NCBI GenBank assembly: GCA_007922225.1
Contig: ML679961.1
Location: 7,857,702 to 7,921,701 of the forward strand
Reading direction: 5' to 3'
DNA length: 64,000 nt
Origin: Emydura subglobosa
Taxonomy: Eukaryota; Chordata; Testudines; Chelidae
Numbering within the stretch: position 1 is the first letter of the stretch; every line of letters starts with the position of its first letter. This document shows positions 24,880 through 35,841 of the stretch, piece by piece. Made by a program: the position numbers and the translations under genes. The notes under the pieces were generated by a model that had not been told where the DNA came from, searched no databases, and was given only the letters and a program-made list of their open reading frames with translations.

Positions 24880-25107
24880 GTTATTATTTGTTAATGTAGT
24901 GCCTCAGTCAAGATCAGGGTCCATTGTGCTGGGTGCTGTACATACACGTAGTCAGAGAAGATCCCTGCCCAAAGATCTTCGTCTAAATAGACATGACAGT
25001 TGAAGAACAGGAAGGGGAACATCCAAGATAGCACAGCTGGTCTCTAGTAGAGACAGGAATAGAACCCAGGAGTCCAGGCCCGTGCCTAACCACTAGGCCA
25101 TGCAGCC
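24880..25107 (-). repeat. CORE-SINE-like repeat with tRNA-like end
   Basis: CATTGTGCTGGGTGCTGTACATACACG and GAAGATCCCTGCCC, ending GAACCCAGGAGTCCAGG ... TAACCACTAGGCCATGC (a tRNA-derived box B region in reverse). It links the 'GTGCTGTACAAACAC' repeat family seen elsewhere to a SINE. Confidence 0.7.
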
Positions 25108-26430
25108 TCTCTTAATTTTAACTAAGGAACAGTTTTTCTTAGGTCACGTCCAAATAATGTGAATGAATGAAGTGAATGAGTGAAAGGCAGTGAGAACAGG
25201 AGCTCAGAGGACAAGCTGGTGGTAGAGTCTATCATTTCTGACTTTCTGACTATATTTTGACATATAGTGGCATGCCATTGTATAGTAACATGAGCGCCCC
25301 ATATACCCACCGCCTACAGTACTGTATATTTCACTACATTTAGGAATGCCTGCTAACTGTGGATTTGTCTAATAGGATCCCAAGGAGCTTGGGGACTCAC
25401 ATGTGACAGATTGTGAGTTTTTTCCCCTCAGAACTATTGATTCCTATTGAATTTTGTCATTGCTATTTGCCATCCGTCAATAAGATCCCAATCCTGCAAG
25501 CTGTTCCATGTGGACGGACCCCTCAGAACCATGTAGAGCCTCCTCGAAATCAATAGGAGTAAAGCAGCCTGCAGGACTGGGGGCTAACATTTTACTCTAA
25601 CAGAAATGTATGGATTTTTAAAAAAAATTCCTGGTGTTACTGACTGGTAACAGCGACGCATTTATCGCCGCAACCTCCCACTCCTCCTGTGCGTAAAATT
25701 CCACTGAGGAGAAAGGGAACATTAGACGCAGAAGGAATGCAGGAGCAGCTCCTGGAGACAAGGAACATCTCCTTCTGTCTCCCACCATCTACAGTTGAAA
25801 TATATTTTTGAACTAGTTTTCCATTACCGTAAACATTTAATGTGAGGCTGCTTGCGTCTCCAGAGTAATTTGGAACATGCAGTATCATAACACAGCCAGA
25901 AAGTGTTCTTCTGAGGACCCGTGGTTCTTGATTAATGGATAACATGATACCTCAAAACATACCATCTGCTTGTTTGGAGCAGCATAATGAAAAGTAAAGC
26001 GGGTAATTAAATCAATCCATTTTATTTTGGTTTAAATGCTAGGTCACCTTAAATTGCTAAGGTTCTTTTTAAAGACAGCACAAAATACACATACATTTAA
26101 AAAGAGGGTAATAAAAAAAGCAACCACTTTGACCTCTTGTGCTTTTCATAGCCTTTAGCACAGAACTCAGTGCTTCCAAGAACATTGGTTCTGCCTGCTA
26201 TGTTCTGCAGAGGCTATGCTCATGGAAGTAAATGGCAAAACTCCTACTGGTCTTTAATGGTGCAGGATCAGGGTCCACGGGTGTTGGCTTTAATACATTT
26301 ATACAGCGGGGAGGAGCAGAGGAAAAAGGAGAAATTAAAGGGTCCATTAGAAGGCAGATAATGGTCCCTCAACAATTTATTCACCCAGTTATTTATACTG
26401 CACTTCTCATTGTCGTATCAGGCCACTCTG
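25108..26430. other. No gene or repeat recognised
   Basis: Mostly AT-rich intergenic sequence; short ORFs only. Confidence 0.5.
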
Positions 26431-26480
26431 AACACAGATTCATAGCTTTCAAGGCCAGGAGGGGCCAGGAGATTTCACCC
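26431..26480 (-). mobile_element. Short CR1 tail fragment
   Basis: About 50 bp of the CR1 3' tail type (CAGATTCATAGCTTTCAAGGCCAGGAGGGGCC), directly next to the longer CR1 copy at 26482. Confidence 0.6.
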
Positions 26481-26481
26481 A

Positions 26482-28403
26482 ATCATAGAATCATAGAAGA
26501 TTAGAGTTGGAAGGGACCTCAGGAGATCATTTAGTCCAACCCCCTGCTCAAAGCAGGACCAACCTCAGCTAAATCAACCCAGCCAGGGCTTTGTCAAGCT
26601 GCAGCTTAAAAACCTCTAAAGATGGAGATTCCACCACCTGCCTAGATAACCCATTCCAGTGCTTCACCAGCCTCCCAGTGAAAAGCTTTTTCCTAATATC
26701 CAACCTAGACCTCCCCCACTGCAACTTGAGACCATTGCTCCTTGTTCTGTCATCTGCCACCACTGAGAACAACCTAGCTCCATCCTCCCTGGAACCCCCT
26801 TTCAGGTAGTTAAAGGCTGCTGTCAAATCCCCCCTCATTCTTCTCTTCTGCAGACTAAACAAACCTAGTTCCTTCAGCCTCTCCTCGTAAGTCTTGTGCT
26901 CCAGCCCCCTCCTCATTTTTGTTGCCCTCTGCTGGACTCTCTCCAACTTGTCCACATCCTTTTTGTAGTGGGGGGCCCAAAACTGGACACAATACTCCAA
27001 ATGCGGCCTCACCAATGCCGAATCGAGGAGAATAATCACTTCCCGCGATCTGCTGGCAAAGTTCCTACTAATGCAGCCCAATATACTGTTAGCCTCCTTG
27101 GCAACCAGGACACACTGCTAACTCATATCCAGCTTCTTATTCATTGTAACCCCCAGGTCCTTTTCTGCAGAACTGCTGCCTAGCTCATCGGTCCCCAGTC
27201 TGTAGCTGTGTATGGGATTCTTCCGTCCTAAGTGCAGGACTCTGCACTTGTCCTTGTTGAACATCATCAGATTTCTTTTGACCCAATCCTCCAATTTGTC
27301 TAGGTCACTGTATCCTATCCCTATCTTTCAGGGTATCTACCACTCCCCCTAGCTTAGTGTCATCTGCAGAATTGCTGAGGGTGCAATCTACCCCATCCTC
27401 TAGATCATTAATGAAGATGTTGAACAAAACTGGCCCCAGGACTGATCCCTGGGGCACTCCGCTTGTGACTGGCTGCCAGCTAGACATGGAGCCATTGATC
27501 ACTACCCGTTGAGCCCGATGATCTAGCCAGTTCTCTATCCATTTTATAGTCCATTCATCCAACCCATGCTACTTTAACTTGCTGATAAGAATACTGTGAG
27601 AGACCATATCCAAAGCTTTGCTAAAGTCAAGGTATATCACGTCCACCGCCTTCCCTACATCCACAGAGCCAGTCACCTCTTCGTAGAAAGCATTCAGGTT
27701 GGTCAGGCATGACTTTTCCATGGTGAATCCAAGTTGACTGTTCCTGATCACCTTCCTCTCTTCCAAGTGCCTCAAAATGGATTCCTTGAGGACCTGCTCC
27801 ATGATTTTTCCAGGGATTGAGGTGAGGCTGACCGGGCTGTAGTTCCCTGGATCCTCTTTCCTCCCTTTCTTGAAGATGGGCACTCTATTTGCCTTTTTCC
27901 AATCATCAGGGATCTCCCCCAATTGCCACGAGCTTTCAAAGATAATAGCCAATGGCTCTGAAGTCACATCAGCCAACTCCCTCAGCACCCTCGGGTGCAT
28001 TGCATCTGGCCCCATGGTCTTGTGTATGTCCAATCTTTCTAAATAGACCTGGACCTGTTCCTTCAGCACTGCAGGATGTTCGCCTCCTTCCCATTCTGTG
28101 CTGCCCAGTGCAGCAGTCTGGGAGCTGACCTCGTCTGAGAAGACAGAGGCAAAAAAGGCATTGAGTACCTCAGCTTTCTCCACATCCTCTGTCACTAGGT
28201 TGCCTCCCTCATTCTGTAAGGGGCCCACACTTTCCCTCATCTTCCTCTTGTTGGTAACATACTTATAGAAACCCTTCTTGTTCCCCTTCATGTCCCTTGC
28301 TAGCTGCAACTCCAATTGTGCTTTGGCCTTCCTGATTTCCCAAGTATTGAGCTTAATAACCTGCTCTGACTAATGGATATTTTCCAGAAAGGCATCCAGT
28401 CAT
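26482..28403 (-). mobile_element. CR1 LINE, 5'-truncated, with broken reverse transcriptase ORF2
   Basis: Read on the minus strand this is the 3' two-thirds of a CR1 non-LTR retrotransposon. Segment 28315-27569 starts within ORF2 ([15 protein letters not shown]) and includes [13 protein letters not shown] from the reverse transcriptase. Segment 27562-27305 continues with [21 protein letters not shown] and the catalytic motif as SADDTKLGG (usually FADD). Segment 27081-26569 gives the C-terminal [11 protein letters not shown] and [12 protein letters not shown] part. The 3' end at 26482 carries the CR1 terminal repeat (rc of ATCATAGAATCATAGA). An in-frame TAG at 27571-27569 separates the first two segments and a frame break separates the third, so the copy is dead. 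The 5' side meets a TIR element at 28406. Confidence 0.95.
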
Positions 28404-28405
28404 AA

Positions 28406-28704
28406 GCCTGGTCTACACTTAACATTTAAGTTCACATGGCTACGTTGCTCACAGGTATGAAAAATCCATACCTCTGAGCGCCATAGCTAGGTCAGCCTAT
28501 TCCCAGAGAAGACACAGCTAGGTCAATGGAGGACTGCTTTGGGCTATCTAGTGACCACAGGGCAAGGAAGTGGTGTTCCGACCTAGCAGGAAAACCCCTT
28601 CCATTGGTGTAGGCTGCATCTACAACATGCCCACAGATCTTACCTTCAGTGAGCCACAGATGCTCATCTACCCTGCACCAGTGCAACTCATAATGTAGAC
28701 AGGC
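28406..28704. mobile_element. Harbinger-like MITE with GCCTGGTCTACACT end
   Basis: Left end GCCTGGTCTACACTTAA preceded by TAA; right end AATGTAGACAGGC. The interior has the family strings GTATGAAAAATCCATACC and AGCTAGGTCAG. It abuts the 5' side of the CR1 at 26482-28403. Confidence 0.75.
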
Positions 28705-28848
28705 AACGCTGTTAGGGGTCACCGTAAGCCTGGTTTCAAGGAGGGTGATAGTCACAGCTGTAGTTGGTTGTGCCTATACTGGCAGGGGTTTGTACAGATG
28801 CGGCAACCCTGGAAGGCACTCGGGATCTGGAACAAACCAGGTTCTCAG

Positions 28849-29016
28849 CAGAGGAGTAGCCAGAACTGATTTTTTTGGCAGGGCCTGTGGTTGACATGGG
28901 TGGGCAGAAGCCCTTGTGTCACCGGCGAAACAGAGGCTAATGAAAATGCAGGATGAATTGTTTAAAATCTGATTGGGTGGGCCATCTTTCAAAGCCCACC
29001 CGTAGCTATGCCTCTG
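28849..29016. mobile_element. Short hAT-like MITE, perfect 8-bp TSD
   Basis: TIRs CAGAGGAGTAGCCAG and GTAGCTATGCCTCTG (imperfect) around 168 bp; target duplication GTTCTCAG at 28841-28848 and 29017-29024. Confidence 0.9.
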
Positions 29017-29857
29017 GTTCTCAGTTTCCCCCTCTGTTTCCCAAGGGCTATGGTTATTCAGATCTTCATAACAATTTGAGCTTGCTCCAACCAAAAAGAG
29101 AAACAACATAACATTTTTGTCTCTCTGATCCACACGGCTTAAATAGCTGATCAGGCCCTGCAGATTCTGCAACAGATTCTCAGCTGGAGTAAATTGTTCA
29201 TGTAAATCCTAAACCGGAGTAAATAAACTGTAGCAGATGTGCCTACACTGTCACCAGTCATTACAGCTATTCTGCAGAACTGCAAAGATGAGTAATAAAG
29301 GCATTCTTTGTTTTCCAAACCACTTTCTTTTTCCTAAACTCAATACCCAAACAACCAGCTAAGTGATTTTACGAGGAGCTCAATTCTGCATTCTTTATAC
29401 AGCTGGAAGTTGCTGAGTTCTCAGAGTGCCAGGAACACAGGATCAGGTCCCAAATATGCAAAATATTTATTATAGCCAATCTTCGCATAATCCTAAAATA
29501 TATCATCTAGTCAGGACATTAGCAAACAGAGAGGAAGTGAAAAATGTGTTCTTATGAAAAGCATTTTCTGTTCTTCATCTAAAAGATGCTGACATAATGT
29601 ATCACTATTCAGGTCCCTTGGCTGCACTAAAGAACATAATATGTTTCCTTTTTAAGAGTTAGATACTGTGTTCTTGTTTGGAAGAGTCATTTGCATTATT
29701 TTCACACTGAGAAAGAGGTTTTTTCCTCCGTTAGTCCCAAATTCAGGAAAGCATGCAAGTACACGCATGCATCCATCACTATTCAGGACAGCACTTAAAC
29801 TTAAAGATAAGCATTAAGAAAGAGACTTTCCTTAACTGGGGCCTTATCTTGTATCCA

Positions 29858-30352
29858 TCATAGAAATACAGGGCAGGAAGGGACCTGGACATCTCTCACA
29901 GTGAGGCAGGACCAAGTATATCCAGACCATCTCTGACATGTTTGTCTAACCTGTTATTAAAACCCTCCACCGATAGGGATTCCACAACCTCCCTTCCTAA
30001 CCTGTTCCAATGTTAACTATCCTTAGAGTTAAAAGTTTTCCTAATATCTAACCTGAATCTCCCTTGCTACAGACTAAGCCAATTACTTGTCCTACCTCCA
30101 GCAGACCTGGAAAACAACTGATCAGGGTCCTCTTTATAACAACTTTTTACGTATGTGAAGACAATTACGTTCTCCCTCCCTCACCTGTCTTCTCTTTTCT
30201 AGATTACACATGCCCAATTCTTTCAGCATTTCGCTTGCTTTTATTTTTGTTGCTCTCCTCTGGACTTTCTCCAATTTGTTCACATCATTCTTAAAGTGCA
30301 GTGCCCAACACCGCACACAGTACTGCAGCTGAAGCCTCACCAGTGCCGATAT
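29858..30352 (-). mobile_element. CR1 LINE 3' fragment
   Basis: Minus-strand CR1: begins with ATCATAGAAATACAGGGCAGGAAGGGACC and extends to sequence encoding [28 protein letters not shown], i.e. the ORF2 C-terminus. Several frame breaks; old copy. Confidence 0.88.
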
Positions 30353-30502
30353 AGTGCCTACTATGAAATCTACTGGTGTATTTTATAGAAGATTTGAAAA
30401 TTAGTAGTTATTTTCCTGCAACATTTGAAATGTAAGGCGAACCCATTATACTCACACAGTCTAAAATTTACTAAAACGAACACCCGACTTTTCAGTTTAG
30501 CT

Positions 30503-30732
30503 CAGCAGTTCCCAACTTTTGGAGTGTGCAGACCCCTCCAAACATTTTGCGGACCACCACGTGCTACTAGTTGTAAAATAAATTACAGTAGTAGGTTTTT
30601 AGAAACTATGTGAAATTATTTTTTATTTGAAATTGTACATTTCCTTGGTGAGGATGTTGTTATTTTTCTTTTCCGCAGACCCTCTGTGGTAGCCTCACGG
30701 ATGGTCCGTGGACCACAGGCTGGGAACAGCTG
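30503..30732. mobile_element. hAT-like non-autonomous element
   Basis: Ends CAGCAGTTCCCAAC and GGGAACAGCTG, 230 bp, AT-rich body. Flanks GTTTAGCT and CTCTAGCT match at six of eight bases and are taken as a decayed target duplication. Confidence 0.8.
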
Positions 30733-30753
30733 CTCTAGCTTATATATTTCTGA

Positions 30754-31045
30754 GGCTACGTACACACTGATGGCGGCAAATTCGCTGCCGTCAGATCGAT
30801 CTTTCTGGATCGATTCAGCGATCAGTGAAGACTCGCTCAATCAATCTGGAAGTCGATGCACTAAAACCACCCCCTCAAGTGGCGTAGCGCTGCGTCGATG
30901 GGAACACATTTCCCGTCTCCGCAGCGCAGTGAAGACGGCGCACATAACGGAAGTTAAGTCGATGGGAGTTACGCAAGCTATGCGGGGTAGCTTGAGTAAC
31001 TCCCGTCAACTGCCGCCAAATTTTCAGGTAAGTGTAGACCTGGCC
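30754..31045. mobile_element. PIF/Harbinger-like MITE (same family as 61707-61960)
   Basis: Left end GGCTACGTACACACT and right end AGTGTAGACCTGGCC form imperfect TIRs. The interior shares TCAGATCGATCT, CAGTGAAGA, CCACCCCCTCAAGTGGC and GGGAGTTACGCA blocks with the copy at 61707. No ORF of note. It sits about 1.9 kb upstream of the PTGDR start codon. Confidence 0.85.
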
Positions 31046-32129
31046 TAAGGCATCTGTCCCCCTTATACCTTTTCTTTTTTTGGGTGGTGCATTTATTTAG
31101 CTGTGCAAAAAAAGTGAGTGAAAGCAGAAATCGTTTCTTCATACTTGTTCAATTCAAAACAGTGAGTGAGCAATCCATAAACTATAGTAACCGCACCTTG
31201 GTGTGTCTGGGACTGACTTGAATAGACTAAAAAATCAAAACCCACTAACACATGACTGCTGGGATTTCTCTTGTACAAAGCTATGTGCCTTTTGGAGGAC
31301 AGGGGAGTGGTTGGGTTTTTGTTTGTTTTTTTCGAGAAGAGTCTTTCTAATAAGAGTACTAATACATTTTGGGGATCCCAAAGAGAGGACATGAAAAAAG
31401 CAATATACCAGAAACCTATTAACCAGATCCCCGTAGAAAAGATTGAGATATGGGAGTCATCAGCAAGAGGGGGGTTGAGGGCAAAGGAACAGTGAAAAGA
31501 GCCCCCAGCTGCTGGGACTGGTCTCTGGCTGCTATCCCTGAATCCTACTGGAAAGCACCCACTATTTTATCAGCCTCTGCCTTGTGGCTGTGCGGTGAGT
31601 TTGATTGTTTACCATTAGCTGGAAGAAGGAGCTGTCTCTCCTCTCCTCCCCAGCCCAAACCCGACCCCCCCTTGGCCGCTGGAAGAGGGGACGTCTGCTC
31701 TGGTCCTTCCACAGCTCTGTGTGCAGCAAAGGCGGGGTGGGGGCTCTTCCAGCCTCCCTCGTGGGTCGCTTCCCCGGCCTGCCTCTCTCCCCCTTGCCAG
31801 CCGCAGCAGCAGACACACAAATCTTCCCCCTCGGTTCTGCCGCCTGCCGGGCTCTCGCAGGCTTGTGCTGTGAAACGGGGCGGCGGCGGCGGTGGTTGTT
31901 TTAACTTGCAAAGGAAAATGTGTTTTCTCGAGCAGTTGGAGACAGATTTGCCGGACAACTGATTTCACATGTTGAGCCTTGACCGGAGCGTGCAGGCAGA
32001 TGGACAAGCAGTGCTTTCCTGGGACAGACGGACAGATCGCCCAGGCAGACGGAGAGAGAGCACGGTTTTGGAGAGATCGGTTCAGAAACCGGCATGGGGG
32101 GAAAAAAAAAGATGAAAACATGTGGGGAT
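31046..32129. other. PTGDR 5' flank
   Basis: Composition changes from AT-rich to GC-rich around 31640. Overlapping open frames on both strands here reflect base composition; distal promoter or 5'UTR sequence is possible but not demonstrable. Confidence 0.5.
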
Positions 32130-33835
32130 GTTCTCCAAGGCTTCCCACAGCGAACCGCCCCGCCTGCTCCACGGCCCCCCGCCAAGGGGCGCGGCTGTGT
32201 GTGCAGAGCCGGGGGGGACCCGGGTGCATCGCGTCTCACTCCGGAGTCAACCCCGCCCCGCTCGTCTCTTGCTCGGAACCGTTTTCTCCCCGGGGGGTCG
32301 GGCAGCGAAGCTCTGCAGGGTGCCCCCCCCCGCCCCAGGAGCAAACCCGCCCCGGCCAGCGCCGGGGGAAGCTGCGGGGGAAGCGTCTGGTGTCCTGTCA
32401 AGAGATCAACCCCCCCGCCCCCCGCGCCGGGTGTGGGGCCAGGACCAGGCGGATTGGATGGATGGCTCCCGGCCCAGCCTCCTTATTACCCGCCGCGGCC
32501 GGGCTCCGCTGGAGACCGCGCATAGCCAGCAGCGGAGCAGCGGCTGGGGACCGGAGCTAGGCGGGTTTCAACCCCGGCCGGGGCAGGAGCGAGCCCCGCC
32601 TGCGTCCACACGGCGGCGTCGGGCTAGGGCCGGCCGGGCTCGGAGCGTGGAGCTGCCGGCGTAGCCAGGAGCCGAGCCGAGAGAGGAGCGAAGAACCCGG
32701 CGGAGCCGAGCGGAGGAGACGCCGCCTCTCGGGGGGGCCGGGGCGCCTCTAAACCTCCCCTTGGCCGGCGGGGACCCAGCGGAGACTGTCGGTTCTCCGC
32801 ACCTCCCCTCGCTGTCCGTCCGTCCGTCCATCCCCCCCTCTCCAGGGGCTGCCAGTTCTCCAGCCCCCCCACCCCTCCCGGGGGGTCCCGTCCCCGTCCC
32901 TAGCCGCCCCCCCGTCCCGTCCCGTCCTGTCCCGCAGCCCGCCCCGCATGGCCGCGGCCGGCTACCGCTGCCTGAACTACCGCAGGCTGGAGGAAGGCTC
33001 GTCGGCGCTGCCCAGCTCGCTGCTCTTCGCCGCCGGGCTGCTGGGCAACCTGCTGGCCCTGGTCCTGCTGGCCCGCCAGCGGCTGCAGCGGCGCCGAGGG
33101 GCCCGGGCCTCCGCCTTCTACCTGCTGGTCAGCTGCCTGGCGGTCACCGACCTGCTGGGCAAGTGCCTGCTCTGCCCCACCGTGCTGGTGGCCTACGCCC
33201 GCAACCAGAGCCTGAGCGGGCTGTGGCCCGGGGGCCAGGAGGAGCCGGGTGGCCTGGAGGAGCCGGGTGGCCAGGACCAACAGGGCCGCCTCTGCCAACT
33301 CTTCGCCTTCCTCATGGCCTTCTTCGGCCTGACCCCCAGCCTCTTGCTGCTGGCCATGGCGCTGGAGTGCTGGCTTTCCCTGGGGCACCCCTATTTCTAC
33401 CAGCGCCACGTGCGCCGCCGGCGGGGGGCGGCCGCCCTGCTGCTGGGCTTGGCGGCCGCCCTGTGCGCCTTCTTCTGCGCCCTGCCCTTGCTGGGCCTCT
33501 TCGGGGCCACCCTGCAGTACTGCCCGGGCAGCTGGTGCTTCATGCGCATGGCCGGCGGCCCGGACCGCTACGCCGTCCTCTACGCCAGCCTGCTGGGGGC
33601 TCTGGTGCTGGCCATCGGGCTCTGCAACCTGGCCAGCATGCGGAGCCTCTACCGCATGGCCTGCCGGCCTCACCGCCGGGCCGGCCGCCCGGGGCCGGCC
33701 GCCGCCCGCATGGAGGAGCTGGATCACCTCGTCCTGCTGGGCCTCATGACCGTCCTCTTCACCGTCTGCTCCCTGCCCCTCATCGTAAGTACCGTGCGGC
33801 GGCAGGGGAAGCCGGGGGGGGGGGAGTAATTAAGT
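32130..33835 (+). promoter_or_regulatory. CpG island over PTGDR promoter, 5'UTR and exon 1
   Basis: CG dinucleotides and G/C runs become dense from about 32130 and persist through exon 1, falling off just inside the intron. Immediately upstream of the ATG (about 32850-32940) is a C-rich tract with several CCCGT units. No convincing TATA box precedes the ATG, which fits a CpG-island promoter with dispersed starts. The exact transcription start cannot be placed from sequence alone. Confidence 0.75.
32948..33784 (+). CDS. PTGDR: PTGDR exon 1: prostaglandin D2 receptor DP1, TM1-TM6
   Basis: This exon encodes residues 1-279 of a class A receptor for prostaglandin D2 (plasma membrane, expected Gs coupling). 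Visible landmarks are LLGN in TM1 (N34), the TM2 aspartate D68, the ECL1/TM3 cysteine C116, and ECW in place of DRY at 140-142 inside MALECWLSLGHP. That string and KCLL at the end of TM2 are typical of DP1. The prostanoid ECL2 signature QYCPGSWCF is at 190-198 and the TM6 block EELDHLVLLGLMTVLFT starts at 257. The start ATG gives an N-terminus with YRC that resembles mammalian DP1. The exon ends on a complete codon (phase 0) before a consensus GTAAGT donor. Oddities: an 18-bp tandem duplication lengthens ECL1 at about residues 97-108, and no N-terminal N-glycosylation sequon is seen, only NQS at 86-88. Very GC-rich. Joined to 41141-41338 the protein is 344 aa, close to the roughly 360 aa of mammals. 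Confidence 0.95.
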
Positions 33836-35675
33836 GTGTAAGGCCCCCATCCTGGAGGGGACGGTCGCCAACCGGGACAATGGGTTGGTTCTGATCCAAA
33901 AGAGCCGTCTCCCCGCCGGCTTGGGGGCGAGGAGTAACACACCCCTCTGGCCTCAGTACAGACCTCTACCCTCCTTGGAAGCAGCTGGCTTGGCCCCTGG
34001 GTGGCCTGACACCTGCCCTAGCCTGGAGTGCTTGGGCACCTGGAGCTGGGGGCGGGGAGGCTGGCGGCTCCAGGGGCTAGAGGAGGGAGGCTGCGCCCAC
34101 TGCCCAGGGTTTGCCAGAGAACTCCACTGGCGCAGCCATTGGGTTAAAAAAAAAATCATCATCATAACAACGATCTCCTCTGCCCTGGCATGTCAACTCT
34201 AAAGCACTGCCCTGGGGCGAGTGGTGGTCGGGCTGAGCGTGGCTAACCCCCTGTAGCGAATGAAGGCAGGCCCTGGAGCGCGTGCGGGTAACAGGCGAGG
34301 AGGACGTGGGCAACGTGTGGGCACTACCAGTTTTCTGGAACTGGTAACTTTGGGGCCGTGGTTCTCGGGTGAGGAGGAAGGACAGAGGCACAGGGGCTGC
34401 TGAGGGCACACGGGGCCTTTCGCGGCTTTGAGAGCTGACTAGCTCAGCGGTAACGGAGGAGGGTTAGTTGTTTAGTGCCCTGCCACCTGAAGCGTGAGGG
34501 TGGACCAAGACTTCGTCTGTTAGCACCCTCAGCAGAGACAGCCAGGACGGAATGGGCCCAGAGACTGACTTCCCTAACGCTGAGCTCTGATTAAGGCTGT
34601 GTCTTGTTAGAAGGACTGGGAGTGTAAGTGTGCACGGAGCCTTTCCTGGGGTTGGAGGATAGCAACCTGGCCCCTTTCCACCAGCACTAAAATCTTCTGA
34701 TGAGCAGACGAAGAAGGGAGGCAAGTGATCTGAGCACCACGAGATGCCTGGGTAAGGAGTCTCCTCTTAAACTCTGGGGACGGCCTCACAGTGACATTAA
34801 AAAGGACACTGCCTTGCTGCATTTACTCTGCGAGCCCCGTCTCGCCTGCTCAAGCCGACAAAGAAACCCGACGGTTACTCCAGAAAAAAAAAAAAGAAAG
34901 GGACGAGTAAGGAGGAAGCGAGCCCCTGGCAGATTACAGCTGTATCATGGTTCTTAGGATGCAGACTGTAATATAACAGTTTGCTTACGCTACAGAGAAA
35001 GTTATTAAAAACAACCGCCTGTTTATTGTGGTCAGCGTTACCGCACTCAGGCAGTAGCTCTCGCAAGCTGCATTTGTATCCAGGCGCTGTCAACAAAGCT
35101 GACAGCAAAAGCCTTGATTCCAGAATGAAATGAAGATGTGAAATACAAACAAGGGCGACCTATGGGAATCAGGAAGATCTTGTGTGAAGCTCCCGAGAGA
35201 GTTTATTTTGACACGTAAAGTGAGACGTTTAGTACAGAGTTACTGGCCAACAGGGAACACCAATGTGTCTGTATTTCAGAGTCGCTTTTCCACCCAGAGC
35301 CACAGTTTAAAGGAGACTTGAGTCTGTTCTGGCACATGTCCGACATACCACCATTGTGAAAAATCCTAAACCTTAAATGAAGCATCATTTGCCTTACACA
35401 ACTCACTCTAATTTTACCCACCTTCTCCTCAGATACACCTCATTTCTTACGCTGAGGGAGGTTTTCATGTCATTTTTCCTCTACAATTATCCACCATTTT
35501 ATTGACACCTGTCTCCAATACTGGATAACACTCTGAACTTCATGTTAACAGATAGCATTTCACAGAAGAAAGTTGGCTCTGCTAATTTAGGAACTACTCC
35601 TGCAAACACTTATGCATTTAAATAAGGTTCCCCCGTGAGCGCTCCCATATACTGCAATGGGGTCTAGGATGTCCC

Positions 35676-35841
35676 TAAACCTCTGACTACCAGAAGCTGG
35701 GACTAGATAACAGAGGATGGATCACTCGATAATTGCCCTGTTCTGTTCATTCCCTCTAACACACCTGCACAAGCCACTGTTGGAAGACAGGACCCTGGGC
35801 TAGGTGGACCATTGGTCTGACCCACTATGACGGTTCTTACA
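35676..35841. repeat. Reptile LINE-tail-like repeat (GGGCTAGGTGGACC type)
   Basis: ATGGATCACTCGATAATTGCC, TGTTCTGTTCATTCCCTCT and GGAAGACAGGACCCTGGGCTAGGTGGACCATTGGTCTGACCC. A shorter relative lies at about 6885-6965 (GATCCTGGACTAGATGGACCCC) and another at about 43985-44065. Family assignment is uncertain. Confidence 0.6.

Noticed and set aside
32900..33727. 275-codon antisense open frame over PTGDR exon 1
   Set aside because: Product of extreme GC content opposite a well-supported receptor exon; low-complexity Gln/Gly/Ala/Pro composition and no domain.
33785..33829. Read-through end of PTGDR exon 1 (intron-retained form of 293 aa)
   Set aside because: A consensus GTAAGT donor and a matching exon 2 with TM7 exist; the read-through would lack TM7.
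32761..33894. 377-codon + frame overlapping PTGDR exon 1
   Set aside because: Shadow frame of the receptor reading frame, Pro/Gly/Ala/Arg-rich with no homology.
34431..34500. Possible tRNA-derived SINE (CTAGCTCAGCGGTAA)
   Set aside because: Only the box-A-like string is present; no box B or typical tail follows.
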